Below, piece by piece: positions 1 to 11,572 of a stretch of 64,000 bases of DNA. A program made the position numbers and the translations under genes. Every line of letters begins with the position of its first letter. Position 1 is the stretch's first letter. Source of the DNA: Dermatophagoides farinae (lineage: Eukaryota; Arthropoda; Arachnida; Sarcoptiformes; Pyroglyphidae); contig NC_134680.1 of assembly GCF_024713945.1 (NCBI RefSeq), forward strand, positions 2,814,001 through 2,878,000, in the 5' to 3' direction. A model generated the notes under the pieces. The model was not told the origin of the DNA and ran no database searches. It was given only the letters and a program-made list of their open reading frames with translations.

Positions 1-736
1 GAAAATTGCAAAGTATATAGAAATAGGCCATATTCCAGAAATAAGCGCTGAATGTAAAATATGATGCAAAAGCAAATATTATTGACCATGGTAAACCATA
101 TGTCAGGAATTCAATGGTCGTACATTTAAACCATAATGGCCATGCACTCAATATGAAAGATACAATACCAACAGCACGTGTATTAAATTCACAATAATTA
201 ACAATCCAACGTGTTTTGGTAAGCAAATTTTCAATATAACGATTATCATTCAAACATGCAGCTGATGGTGTCATTCGGCCAGCTAAAAAATCCAATGAAT
301 ATAGAAATGTTGGCCGAATGCCACGATGATGATTATAAATGGTTAATAATAATAGACTTATTCCAATTGACACATCACAAATGGCAGCCAAATTTATATG
401 TGTTTTTGCGCCAATACAATACATATAATCACCCAAATAGATGAAATATTTACGATTTTCATTCGGTTCGGCTGATATGAAGAATGCCGTTATACTTCGG
501 AATAGATAGACGAATTCCATAAACAATATGAATAATGGATTATAATACCAATTACGGTGATAATCATTCCCAATACATGGTGGCCGATAAATATGGATAC
601 CATATCGATATAAATGTGTACCAACAATAGATACCCGTAATGATTCGGGTATCGCTTTATATGGATTGATAATAACTTTATCATCATTTTCTAACCGTCG
701 TCGATGAATGAATAAATTTTTTAATTTTTTTGTCAT
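1..736 (-). CDS. Gustatory-receptor-like 7-TM protein, copy 1 (5' part only)
   Basis: N-terminal 245 codons of a third member of the tandem receptor family at 1668-5898. The frame is open from the ATG at 736 to the window edge with no stop or frameshift, so this is a truncated view of an intact gene, not a visible pseudogene. It aligns without gaps to copy 2 except for four fewer residues at the N-terminus (MTKKLKN against MILIIIKKCKN). It covers membrane segments 1-4. Differences from copies 2 and 3 are spread through the second membrane segment and the loop after it (CDVSIGIS against CYMSIGIC), so it is the most diverged copy there. Its N-terminal third instead resembles copy 3 (VGTHLYRYG), which suggests sequence exchange between copies. 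Assignment to the arthropod chemoreceptor (7tm_7) family is inferred from topology and gene structure of the full copies. Confidence 0.6.
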   Translation of the reverse strand, partial: MTKKLKNLFIHRRRLENDDKVIINPYKAIPESLRVSIVGTHLYRYGIHIYRPPCIGNDYHRNWYYNPLFILFMEFVYLFRSITAFFISAEPNENRKYFIYLGDYMYCIGAKTHINLAAICDVSIGISLLLLTIYNHHRGIRPTFLYSLDFLAGRMTPSAACLNDNRYIENLLTKTRWIVNYCEFNTRAVGIVSFILSAWPLWFKCTTIEFLTYGLPWSIIFAFASYFTFSAYFWNMAYFYILCNF

Positions 737-1667
737 TTTAAACATTATTATTAATTATATTATTATTATTATTATTCATTCACTTGTTTATTTGATGTTG
801 TCAATCTGATTACATTTATGCGACTGATTGTTCCATGTTGGTTGAGGCATGAATTTTAATCCAAATCTTTCAACTTTTTCCCATGAATTATATGATTACA
901 TTTAGCATTTATTTTCAATTTTTCCGAAAAGTGAACAATTTTCTTTATCTATTTATCCGGAAACTAATAATTAACATTGTAATAATGACAATAAACACAT
1001 TTTTTTTCTAGTTTTCACATTAAGGAGTGAGAAATAAAAAGAATTCAGTTTCAGAATCGATAACAACAGCAACAATTTTACGACATAATTACTGTTAAGA
1101 ATAAATTGATCTGGCAACACAATTAGAGAAATAAATAATATACTGTGGCGATAAATTCACGTAAAATTCACACAAGGGACTGGTTGTTTTTAATACCTTG
1201 CTCACAATCAATATATGTGGAATATAAAATCTTTGTAAAATTAATCAATTAATGTCATTGTTGTTTCATATGCCAACAATAATATTTAATCTTTAACAAT
1301 TACATTTACCTCAAACCATAAATATTGATGACATTCATTGCTCATCTATTGACGTTATTTTATGGCCACAAATCATGAATAAAAATTCTTTTTATTAATT
1401 TTTTAAGAATAAACAAAAAGAAATTATATTATAATATTAATATTAATTGTATTTGGATAATGATAAAATCTTTGAATTTTGATTTTTATCCACCATTAAA
1501 AAGTGGAGAAAGATGAATAGAATGATTACAGTCATTTTGAAGTGATGACGCTCACATATTTATCAACTGTTCATAAGCAATAATGATTCATTTCGTTTTT
1601 CTCATCTACTTTTTTATTTCGAATGTATACGTGAATTAAATCCCAAGAAAGAATATATTCAAATTTT
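737..1667. other. Intergenic spacer between receptor copies 1 and 2
   Basis: AT-rich, no gene seen. The 737-1350 part (5' flank of copy 1) aligns by eye with 3134-3750 (5' flank of copy 2). Both contain the block beginning GATGTTGTCAATCTGATT about 60 bp before the start codon, and copy 3 has a more diverged version at 5926-5990. It is probably the duplicated promoter region. The 1480-1667 part aligns with 4255-4437, so the duplicated unit includes both flanks and is about 2.4 kb. Confidence 0.6.
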
Positions 1668-3133
1668 TTAAATTAGACCAATTGTTTTATCGAATGATAA
1701 TTGAATAATTTTCAAGAAAAACATCATCATTATTACGATAATCTAAATTTAACAGACAAGAAAAATGATAATAGAAAAAAGATGCAAAAATATGGCTAGA
1801 ATGATTACCTCAAAAAATCTTGAAGAATTTATGATGAACATGCAAAAAAAATAGAAACCCATACGTTTTTTAGATTGACTTTCGATCGTTAGTAGAATCT
1901 ATTGATTTGAAGAAAAAAATAAATGAAAAATAATTTTAAAGCTTTTTTCTCACGAATACATACATTATATAATGTATATGGATTATGAAATTGAATCTGT
2001 GAAACATAAAGTTTATTCAACACTTTACGAGAAATAGCCGCTTCATTATAAACTAATGTTGCTGTATTCAATAAAAAACAAATAGCCGATGTTGCTAATA
2101 CAACCGCATAGAATAATGAGAGACGTATGGTCAAATCAATAGGTACGAATACAGCGGTATAAAGCACAACATTACTGAATGCACTCAATAATGTGACAAT
2201 GATGAAGATGACATCTTTAAAATAAGTATTATTAAAATGTTGAATATCTTTACCGATACGATTAAAATGAGCCCGTATTATTCTCAAATTTGCTTTATTC
2301 ACTAATTTTCGAATACCACTTTGTTTTAATTTCAAGTGTGAAAAACGTACTACTAAATCATTAATTTCACGTAATCGATAGCAAAGAAAATTGCAAAGTA
2401 TATAGAAATAGGCCATATTCCAGAAATAAGCGCTGAATGTAAAATATGATGAAATGGCAAATATTATTGACCATGGTAAACCGGATGTCAGGAATTCAAT
2501 GGTCGTACATTCAAACCATAATGGCCATGCGCTCAATATGAAAGATACAATACCAACAGCACGTGTATTAAATTCACAATAATTAACAATCCATCGCGTT
2601 TTGATAAGCAATTTTTCAATATAACGATTATCATTCAAACATGCAGTTGATGGTGTAATACGGCCAGCCAAAAAATCCAATGAATATAGAAATGTTGGCC
2701 GAATACCACGATAATCATGATAAGTGGCTAATAATAATAGACATATTCCAATTGACATATAACAAATTGCAGCCAAATTTATATGTGTTTTTGCACCCAT
2801 ACAATACATATAATCACCCAAATAGATGAAATATTTACGATTTTCACTCGGTTCGGCTGATATGAAGAATGCCGTTATACTTCGGAATAGATAGACGAAT
2901 TCCATAAACAATATGAATAATGGATTATAATACCAATTACGGCGATAATCATTCCCAATACATGATGGCCGATAAATATGGATACCATATCGATAAAAAT
3001 GTGCACCAACATTCGATACCCGTAATGATTCGGGTATCGCTTTATATGGATTGATAATAACTTTATCATCATTTTCTAACCGTCGTCGATGAATGAATAA
3101 ATTTTTGCATTTTTTTATTATTATCAATATCAT
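1668..3133 (-). CDS. Gustatory-receptor-like 7-TM protein, copy 2 (three exons)
   Basis: Proposed exons 3133-1964, 1898-1809 and 1742-1668 give 444 residues. An unspliced frame runs on to 1889, but its last 24 residues read through an intron: a GTATGT donor follows the Asn390 codon and a pyrimidine-rich stretch ends in AATAG 65 bp later. A second intron of 66 bp follows the codon for Glu420. Both are phase 0, as is typical of 3' introns in arthropod chemoreceptor genes. The spliced tail (ILLTIESQSKKRMGFYF, then IIVIMMMFFLKIIQLSF) adds a seventh hydrophobic segment; the unspliced frame has six. Other segments lie near residues 70-92, 118-137, 192-208, 220-252, 307-331 and 337-362. Likely a plasma-membrane ligand-gated channel of the gustatory receptor family; ligand unknown. 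The very end differs from copy 3 by a 1-base shift (FDKTIGLI). Confidence 0.62.
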
Positions 3134-4437
3134 TATTCATTCATTTGTTTATTTGATGTTGTCAATCTGATTACATTTATGCGACTGATTGTTCCATGTT
3201 GGTTGAGGCATGAAATCTAATCCAAATCTTTCAAGTTCTGTAAAAGACTCTTTTTCCATGAATTATGGAATCACATTTAGCATTGATTTTGAATTTTCTT
3301 AGAAAAATAAACGATTTTCTTCATTTGTTTATCTTAAAAACGAATAATTACCATTGTAATGATGATAATAATCACATTTTTTTCTAGATTTCGCATTAAC
3401 GAGCGAGAAATAAAAAGTATTCATTTACAAAATCGATAACAACAGCAACAATTACGACATAATTACTGTTGAGATTAATTTGATACAAGCGTCATAAAGA
3501 GATAGATTGCGACACAATTCGAGAAATAAATAAATAATATATATTTATACACATAAAATTCACAAAAGAGTCTGGTTGTTTTTAATACATTGCTCACAAT
3601 CAATATATGTGGAATATAAAATCCTGGTTGAATTAATCAATTAATGTCATGTCATTATTTTTTTTTTCGCAACATATATCAACAATAATACATAATTTTT
3701 AACAATTGAATTTACCTCAAACCATAAATATTGACATTTTTATTGCCGTGATTTTATAACCACAAATCACGAATAAGAATTTATTAATTTTCTATCCAGT
3801 TTATCCATTTTATTTTTTGAAAAATGTCAAAATACTACATAAAATATGAACCAACAATGACTTGTTTTGTTAAATTTTGTTGAAAAGAAAAAAATTAAGA
3901 TTTTCAATATGAAATGATGATAATCTATAGCTTAAATCAGGGCTTCTTAAACTATGGGTCGCGACCCCGAATGGGGTCGCGTAGCAAAATTTTTGACGTG
4001 TATTTGTGTAGAGCAATCATGAAATGGGGTCGCGAATGAAAAAAGTTTAAGAAGCCCTGGCTTAAATGATTAATTTTATCTGATGAAAGCGCTCTGCTCT
4101 TTTGTGCATTTACGCTGTACATGAATAACAATTTTTTTTAATGGAATATTTTTATAGTTTACAATAATTATTAAAAATTTTGAAATTTTATTTGTTTGCC
4201 ATATAGACCATGACGTTATTAAATGTGTTTTTATAAAAAAATAAATAATAACTCTTTGAATTTTGATTTTTATCCACCACTGAAAAATGGAGAATGATGA
4301 ATAGAATGATTACAGCCTTTTTGAAATGATATCGTTCACATATTTATCAACTGTTCATAAGCAATAATGTTTCATTTTGTTTTTCGAACGTATACGTGAA
4401 TTAAATCCCAAGAAAGAATATATTCAAATTTTTTAAA
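3134..4437. other. Intergenic spacer between receptor copies 2 and 3
   Basis: Homologous at both ends to the 737-1667 spacer but about 370 bp longer. The extra material lies roughly at 3800-4230 and includes the hAT-type MITE at 3938-4059. No gene is visible. Confidence 0.55.
3938..4059. mobile_element. 122-bp non-autonomous hAT-type MITE
   Basis: Perfect 16-bp terminal inverted repeats, CAGGGCTTCTTAAACT at 3938-3953 and its reverse complement at 4044-4059. They are flanked by identical 8-bp direct repeats GCTTAAAT (3930-3937 and 4060-4067). An 8-bp target duplication and CAG...CTG ends define the hAT superfamily. Inside the left end is the palindrome GGGTCGCGACCC (3956-3967), and GGGGTCGCG recurs near both ends, the hallmark of Charlie/SPIN-type hAT ends. 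No coding capacity, so it would need a transposase supplied in trans. The perfect duplications and repeats suggest a fairly recent insertion. It appears absent from the homologous spacer between copies 1 and 2. Confidence 0.88.
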
Positions 4438-5898
4438 TTAGACCAATTGTTTTGCGAATGATAATTGTATAATTTTCAGGAAAAACATCATTATTATTAC
4501 TACAATCTAAATTCAATAGACCAGAAAAATGATAATAAAAAAAAGACGCAGCAATAAAGACTAGAATGATTACCTCAAAAAATTTTGAAGAATTGATAAT
4601 GAAAACGCTTAGAAAATAGAATCCCATACGTTTTTTAGATTGACTTTCGATCGTTAGTAGAATCTATTGATTTGAAGAAAAAAATAAATGAAAAATAATT
4701 TTAAAGCTTTTTTCTCACGAATACATACATTATATAATGTATATGGATTATGAAATTGAATCTGTGAAACATAAAGTTTATTCAACACTTTACGAGAAAT
4801 AGCCGCTTCATTATAAACTAATGTTGCTGTATTCAATAAAAAACAAATAGCCGATGTTGCTAATACAACCGCATAGAATAACGAAAAACGTATGGTCAAA
4901 TCAACAGGTACGAATAAAGCGGTATAAAGTACAACATTAGTGAATGTACCCATTAATATGACAATGATGAAGATGACATCTTTAAAATAAGTATTATTAA
5001 AATGTTGAATATCTTTACCGATACGATTCAAATGAGCCCGTATTATTCTCAAATTTGCTTTATTCACTAATTTTCGAATACCACTTTGTTTTAATTTCAA
5101 GTGTGAAAAACGTACTACTAAATCATTAATTTCACGTAATCGATAGCAAAGAAAATTGCAAAGTATATAGAAATAGGCCATATTCCAGAAATAAGCGCTG
5201 AATGTAAAATATGATGAAATGGCAAATATTATTGACCATGGTAAACCGGATGTCAGGAATTCAATGGTCGTACATTCAAACCATAATGGCCATGCGCTCA
5301 ATATGAAAGATACAATACCAACAGCACGTGTATTAAATTCACAATAATTAACAATCCATCGCGTTTTGATAAGCAATTTTTCAATATAACGATTATCATT
5401 CAAACATGCAGTTGATGGTGTCATACGGCCAGCCAAAAAATCCAATGAATATAGAAATGTTGGCCGAATACCACGATAATCATGATAAGTGGCTAATAAT
5501 AATAGACATATTCCAATTGACATATAACAAATTGCAGCCAAATTTATATGTGTTTTTGCACCAATACAATACATATAATCACCCAAATAGATGAAATATT
5601 TACGATTTTCACTCGGTTCGGCTGATATGAAGAATGCCGTCATACTTCTGAATAGATAGACGAATTCCATAAACAATATGAATAATGGATTATAATACCA
5701 ATTACGTTGATAATCATTCCCAATACATGGTGGCCGATAAATATGGATACCATATCGATATAAATGTGTACCAACACTAGATACCCGTAATGATTCGGGT
5801 ATCATTTTATATGGATTGATAATAATTTTATCATCATTTTCTAACCGTCGTCGATGAATGAATAAATTTTTTAATTTTTTTATCAGTATTAGTATCAT
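4438..5898 (-). CDS. Gustatory-receptor-like 7-TM protein, copy 3 (three exons)
   Basis: Proposed exons 5898-4729, 4663-4574 and 4506-4438 give 442 residues, with phase-0 introns of 65 and 67 bp. Exon 2 encodes 30 residues ending SSKFFE and exon 3 encodes IVVIIMMFFLKIIQLSFAKQLV; together they form membrane segment 7. The exon 3 peptide is conserved with copy 2, while the intron between exons 2 and 3 carries substitutions and an indel, which supports the splice model. From about residue 97 to 289 it differs from copy 2 at only about two positions, yet around residues 313-338 it differs at many (VILMGTFT against VTLLSAFS). Family assignment rests on seven hydrophobic segments, length and intron phase; no single catalytic motif exists. 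It could be another 7-TM chemoreceptor-like family, but not a G-protein-coupled receptor with recognisable motifs. Confidence 0.63.
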
Positions 5899-6919
5899 TA
5901 TTCATTAATTTGTTTTATTTTTTTCGATGTTATCAATCTGATTCTATTCATTCAAATGATTGTTTCCTGTTGGTTGAGCCATGATTTTTAATCCAAATCT
6001 TTCAAATGCTGTAAAATATTGTTGTTGTTTTTTCGCTTCCCAATGAATATTGAATTACATTTTTCATATGTCAAATTTATTGATTTTTTTCATTTGACAA
6101 CATAATTACCACCATAATAATTATAATAACGATTATTACCATTCTGATTTCGTAAATTCATAATGTAAAGATGAAGATTATGGATGTGAAAAAATGGATT
6201 TTTTTGTTTTGTTTTTCATTTTTGCACTGCACAACACCGTGAAGATGGAATAGATTGTTTTATTTTCAGCAATAATAATGACAAAGATTGGCAAAAAAAT
6301 CACGAATTATGAAGAATAAAAAAAGTATAATCCATCCATGTTATTTACTCATTATTATCGCTGTTGTTTTATTTATTGTTGTTACAGTGAAACAAAAATC
6401 CTTATTTTGATTCTTCTTTTCCATTCATATCACTGAAATTATGAAACAACACTATTTATTCAACATTTACAATTACAGCCAAGAATTTTTTTTCCCAGAT
6501 AATAGATCTGTTCATAAATATAAAAAAACAACATGACGCAATGGCAAAATTAACTATCTATGTTATTAATTTTGGGAAAAAAAATTCAACAAAAATGAAA
6601 AAAATTGAAAGAAAAAATTTTTTAATGATAATGGTCATGTAAAAGAATAAAAAATAAAAAAAATGATGAAGAACAGCCCACCACAAAAAAAATAGACTGA
6701 ATCTATAAAATTAATAGAGAATGAATGTAAGTACAAAATCAAAATCATATAAATTCTAGAAATGAATTTTCAAAAGACAAAAAATTGGCCAAAAATAAAC
6801 ATTTGTATCAAAACATGAGCAATATGAGCAGCAAATAAACAGTTTACATAATTATTAAATAAAATAATAAAGAGAATGATGATGATGATGATGATGAAAA
6901 GACTTAGATCATTTATCGA
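5899..6919. other. Spacer upstream of receptor copy 3 and downstream of the glycine-rich gene
   Basis: No gene seen. The first 200 bp resembles the 5' flanks of receptor copies 1 and 2 (a diverged version of the same block). The rest is AT-rich unique sequence, with a short (ATG)n run near 6876-6897, and should contain the 3' UTR of the glycine-rich gene. Confidence 0.5.
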
Positions 6920-8879
6920 TTATTTATTAATCTTCATTGTTGATGATTTCTTTTTTGTCGTTATCATTGCAATTGGTATGGGTATTATTTTCGATACATA
7001 TGATTGATGAAGATGATGATGATTATTGTTTAGATGATTTATGGATTTCTTCACGGCATCAGTTGCCGTTTGTATCACATCGGATAATTGATTCCAATCA
7101 ATATTTAGATCGGTAAATTTTTTCTCTTGATCTTCTAGTGGCTGAATCTTTTTTCCAGCTAATTTATCCACTACAACAAATCTTTGATTTGAACTAGATA
7201 CATGTTGTTGTTCATTAGCATCGAATGCATCTATTAATTGTTTTGGTCGAATGATTTCACTCAATTGATTGATATTATTGACATTGATTTTTCTCACAAT
7301 TACCCGTCTTAATTGTTCATCACTAGTAGTATGATGTGTTGTAGCTTTTTTATAAACCGGTGGTAATTCAACATTTCGATGTATGATAGTTGGTATTCTT
7401 GTAATTGGCTGTATATTTTTATCACGAATGATTAGGTTTTTCATTATAGCATCCGGATATTTTATTTCAACTGTTGCTGTACCGGCAGCATATCTTTCTC
7501 CGGAATTAATATCTGGTCCACCATAGTTATCACCACTTCCGGATTCTCCATGATTATCGCCTCCCCCATGGTATTCTTGGTTACCACCTCCAATCTTCCC
7601 ATCGCCCAGAAATACGTTTTTCATGGTGTCACCAATACCCCCATACCCAACGCCAGAATCACCAGTAAAATCAATTCCGGCGCCATAAGTTTCTTCTAAT
7701 GTACGTGTAGGGCCTGCATCATTAGATCCACCATCATAATTATCGCCACCTGATCCACCACCACCATAATTGTCTCCACCTGATTCCCCATAAGATTGTC
7801 CGCCATTGTCATAATTGTCTCCACCTGATTCCCCATAAGATTGTCCGCCACTGTCATAATTATCTCCACCTGATTCCCCATAAGATTTTCCGCCACTGTC
7901 ATAATTATCTCCACCTGATTCCCCATAAGATTGTCCACCACCACCATAATTATCGCCACCTGATTCACCATAAGATTGTCCACCACCACCCATGTGATTA
8001 TCGCCCCCAGATTCACTATAAGATTGGCCACCGCCGCTATAATTGTCTCCACCAGATTCACTATAAGACTGTCCACCACCACCCATGTAATTATCGCCCC
8101 CGGATGCAGTATAAGATTGGCCACCACCGCCCATGTAATTTTCGCCTCCGGATCCACTATAAGATTGTCCACCCCCGCCATAATTGTCTCCACCAGAACC
8201 ACTATAAGATTGTCCACCACCACCCATGTAATTATCACCCCCGGATCCACTATAAAATTGCCCACCGCCGCCATAATTGTCTCCACCAGAACCACTATAA
8301 GATTGTCCGCCACCGCCCATGTAATTTTCGCCTCCGGATCCACTATAAGATTGTCCACCACCGCCACTGTATCCATTTGATCCATTATATCTACCACCAC
8401 TTTTCCCACGTTTTTTGCCACCGCTGTATTTTCCTCGACCACCACTCATATAACCACCACCGCCTTTCATATAACCACCACCTTTCATATAACTGCCATA
8501 TTTTTGACCATAACATTTTTTACCACTGCTACCCATATGTTTACTCCAAATCATTGTCATTAGATGTTTAAGTAGCATCAATTTACGAATAGGTCCAATC
8601 TGCATCATCATCATTTCACCCATTGATGCTTCATTTGATCGAATCAAAAATATCATTGTCATCATTATTATAGACATTAAATGTACGGTAAAAATTCGAT
8701 ATAACTTTAATATGATTGAAATATGATTGATGATAAAAATAACCAAATTTTTTCGGTGATCGATTGATGTGTTGAAAAAATGAATAATAGAAAAATGGAA
8801 AAAACAAGAAAAAAATACACTTTGAAATCAATCACAATAAAAAAAATCAAACACACACACAATCACAACATACCTTCAT
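6920..8879 (-). CDS. Secreted glycine-rich repeat protein, two exons
   Basis: Proposed exons 8879-8874 (Met-Lys only) and 8704-6920, joined in phase 0 over a 169-bp intron (GTATGT donor, AAAG acceptor), give 596 residues. A Met-Lys first exon is common in arthropod cuticle and secreted protein genes. Here it turns an unlikely start into a good signal peptide: MKLYRIFTVHL, then a hydrophobic SIIMMTMIFLI stretch and a likely cleavage after NEA. Next come Gly/Lys/Tyr-rich sequence and about 13 tandem repeats of 15-17 residues of the type GGGGQSYSGSGGDNYM (roughly residues 120-330). Some later repeats are GESGGDNYDSGGQSY variants. The C-terminal 170 residues are not repetitive and contain a basic stretch (RRVIVRKI) and a His/Asn run. 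Probably extracellular structural, such as cuticle or silk-like; I recognise no named family. The alternative start at 8746 without the small exon lacks a clean signal. Confidence 0.6.
7735..8375 (-). repeat. Coding minisatellite, about 45-51 bp unit
   Basis: Tandem repeats inside the glycine-rich gene. Each unit reads as a Gly-rich block, a QSY block and a GG(D/E)NY block. Units differ mainly by SGS, SES, GES or TAS before GGDNY and by M, D or G after it. The 7785-7970 part is more homogeneous (GESGGDNYD type) than the 8000-8375 part (SGSGG type), indicating separate local expansions. Open frames on the other frames here are by-products of the repeat. Confidence 0.85.
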
Positions 8880-8935
8880 GATGATGAGGGTTGATTGATT
8901 ATTATCGTTGTATATTAATCATTGATTTTAATAAA

Positions 8936-9000
8936 ACACACACACACACACACATACAGAGAGAGAGAGAGAGAGAGAAAGAGCGAGAGAGACAGACACA
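8936..9000. repeat. Compound (CA)n-(GA)n microsatellite
   Basis: About 19 bp of CA repeat, a short link, then about 20 bp of GA repeat and imperfect GA/CA to 9000. It lies just upstream of the Met-Lys exon of the glycine-rich gene. Confidence 0.9.
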
Positions 9001-11528
9001 AATATTACGAAATTTAAATGTAGAATATTTTTTTGGCAAATTTGATCGAGAGAAAACAAAACAGAAAAGATGATAAATTTCAAGTTCAGTGATATTAAAA
9101 AAAAAATGCTAGAATTTCAAACAAACAAGCAGAAATAATAGAAAAAAAAAGAAAAATCACAGCCACATCAACACACAACAATGAACACTATTGGATAGAT
9201 GAATTGATAAGATATTGTCGAATGGAATTTTTTAAATCAAAAAAAAAATTGAAAAAACATTATCCATTGATATATCGAATGATGATTGTTGTTTTTGTTG
9301 TCGCCATAATCATCATCGAATTGAATTGAACATTTGAAACATTTGGTGAAGAAAAAAAATGATTGACATGAAAAAGATTATTTCACGATGATTTTTTTTC
9401 GATTGATCGTCATTTTCATTCGTCATGTTGTCCATACATTGAATTTATTTTATTTTTTCTTTTTGAAAAAAAAAAATAAAATAAAATAAAATAAATAGAC
9501 TACAGAGAGAAATTCAGTTGAAATTTTTTTTTCAAATCTAGAGAGATATCCATCAAAAATTTTCAAAACATAACAATTGAAAGTGTGAATGAAGAAAAAA
9601 GAAAAAAAAAATCTCTAAAATCTAACCAAAAAAAAAAGATGAGACTTTTATATGTTTGTTTGTGTATCGGATGATGATGATGGAATAGGACAATTGGCTC
9701 ATCTCGCGAACATGAAATCAAAAAAAAAAGAATAAAGAAATACAAAGATTGTCATCATCATCATCAACAACAGCCAACTATTGTCATTTGAATTCTAAAG
9801 AAAAAGACAAAAAAAAATTCAATTCGAAAAAATAGCAAAAAAAGAAAGAGTCACACACAACAACAATAACAACGCCCAAAAAAGTTTGTTTTTTTTGACG
9901 ATGAAAGATTTTATTTTATTTATAATCAAAAAAAAAAAAACCGAAAACGAAAGTGAATTTTTTCTATTAATTTTATTTCTTCCTAAATAACAGAAAAAAA
10001 TGTGCACTAAATTCGTATATAATGAATTTTTAGCATCTTAAAAATGCAAACGAAATGAAGAAAAAAAAATTGAAAATGAAATTATTTTGTTGCTGTTGAT
10101 GATGATGATGATGATGGTGAGAGAATTGCTTTCTTTTTTTTGCCAAAAATCATTATCATCATCATCAAAATCATCTTTATATTTTGTCATCAGCAAATTA
10201 AAAAAAAAAAATATTCACACGATGATGAATGATGAAAAGTATGGAACATACAACACAAAAGAAACAACAATCATTCATTGAAAGTGAACAATTTGAATGT
10301 TGATTTTTTTTGTCCGACTTTCGTTCATTCATTGTTAATCATCCGATCCTATTTTAGGTATTTTTTTTATGGCGACCATTTTCTGGGACATATATTTTAA
10401 TCAATCATATCAGAGGTCTGTGTTTTATTGGAATTTTTATTTAAAAATAATTTTGTCACTTTTATTTTGATGATTTTGAATCTAAATTGTCATCATCATC
10501 ATCATCATCATATTGTCATTATTAAATTTTAAATCAAAATTTTTCAATTGAATTTTAATTTTTTCTTTTCCAATATCCATTCCTGTTATTGTTGAAATGA
10601 TTGCCGAATGTTAAGGACAATGATGGAATGATTGTTTTTTGAATGTCGTTGTGTTGTTGTTGTTGTTGCCTGCAACCCAAATCAAACAAACAGAAATCCA
10701 TGTGATTGGCATTCATATTTGAATAATGAATGATCATTCTGTTGATTGAAAAAATGAGTAGAAAAATTCACATTTGACATTGTCCAGATCCATCATCATC
10801 ATCGATTGAAAAAAAGAAAAGGAGGCCAAACACACACACACAGAGAGACAGGCGTCAGAAAAGAAATTGATTGATAATTGATTGATTGATTTGGTATTCG
10901 AAATTGAATGATGCAATCCAATTTGTTCGAAATTTATGTTTGTATGTGTTATGATAAAGGTGGTGGTCATCAATTTCGTAATAATCTCAATCAGTACGAT
11001 TGAAAATCGATAGATTTTTTTTTGCTTTGCTTTTTTACTGATTATTACAAATCAAATGTCAAATATTTGATTGTAATCGATTCGATTCAATTTTGGTCAA
11101 CAAAAGAAAAAGATGAAAAAACAAAACAATAAAAATTGAATGGATCAATCGATAGATTGATCTATGAATGAAGTGAATGTCAAAGGAAAAAAGTTTATTG
11201 GATTTCGATCAAAAAAAAAAAAAAAAAAAATCCCAATCGATCAAAATTTGAAGGAGAAAGACATAAAAAATGATGACATTCAACAACAGAAAAGAAGCAA
11301 ATTAAACTGATGATGATGATGTGACAGGAAACGAGACAAAAAAAAACGGATATGAAATTAAGAAAAAAAAAATATTTACAAAACCCAATGTTATTACAAA
11401 TTATTATTGCGACAACATTAATTATGAGTTCCAATTACTACGTTTTTATTATTTTGATATGAACATATCTTTTCATCATCATCACATTAGATTTCAAAAT
11501 AAGTCGGAAATATCAAATTTTATCAGAT

Positions 11529-11572
11529 TTTTGTTGTTGTTGTTGTTGTTGTTGTCGTTGTTTGTTGCTATA
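11529..11572. repeat. (TTG)n microsatellite
   Basis: Eight or more TTG units followed by imperfect TCG/TTG. Confidence 0.85.

Noticed and set aside
1-736. Receptor copy 1 as a pseudogene, because no complete open frame is listed there
   Set aside because: The frame is open to the window edge and collinear with copies 2 and 3; it is only truncated by the window.
4433-4627. Separate 64-residue minus-strand gene downstream of receptor copy 3
   Set aside because: It reads exon 2, intron 2 and exon 3 of the receptor gene without splicing; the equivalent region of copy 2 has a stop in the intron.
7696-8445. Long open frames in other frames and strands over the glycine-rich repeat (also 7976-8380 and 8104-8571)
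   Set aside because: They follow the minisatellite period and have implausible repeated Val/Ile/Thr or His composition; the spliced glycine-rich frame has a signal peptide and a long unique C-terminus.
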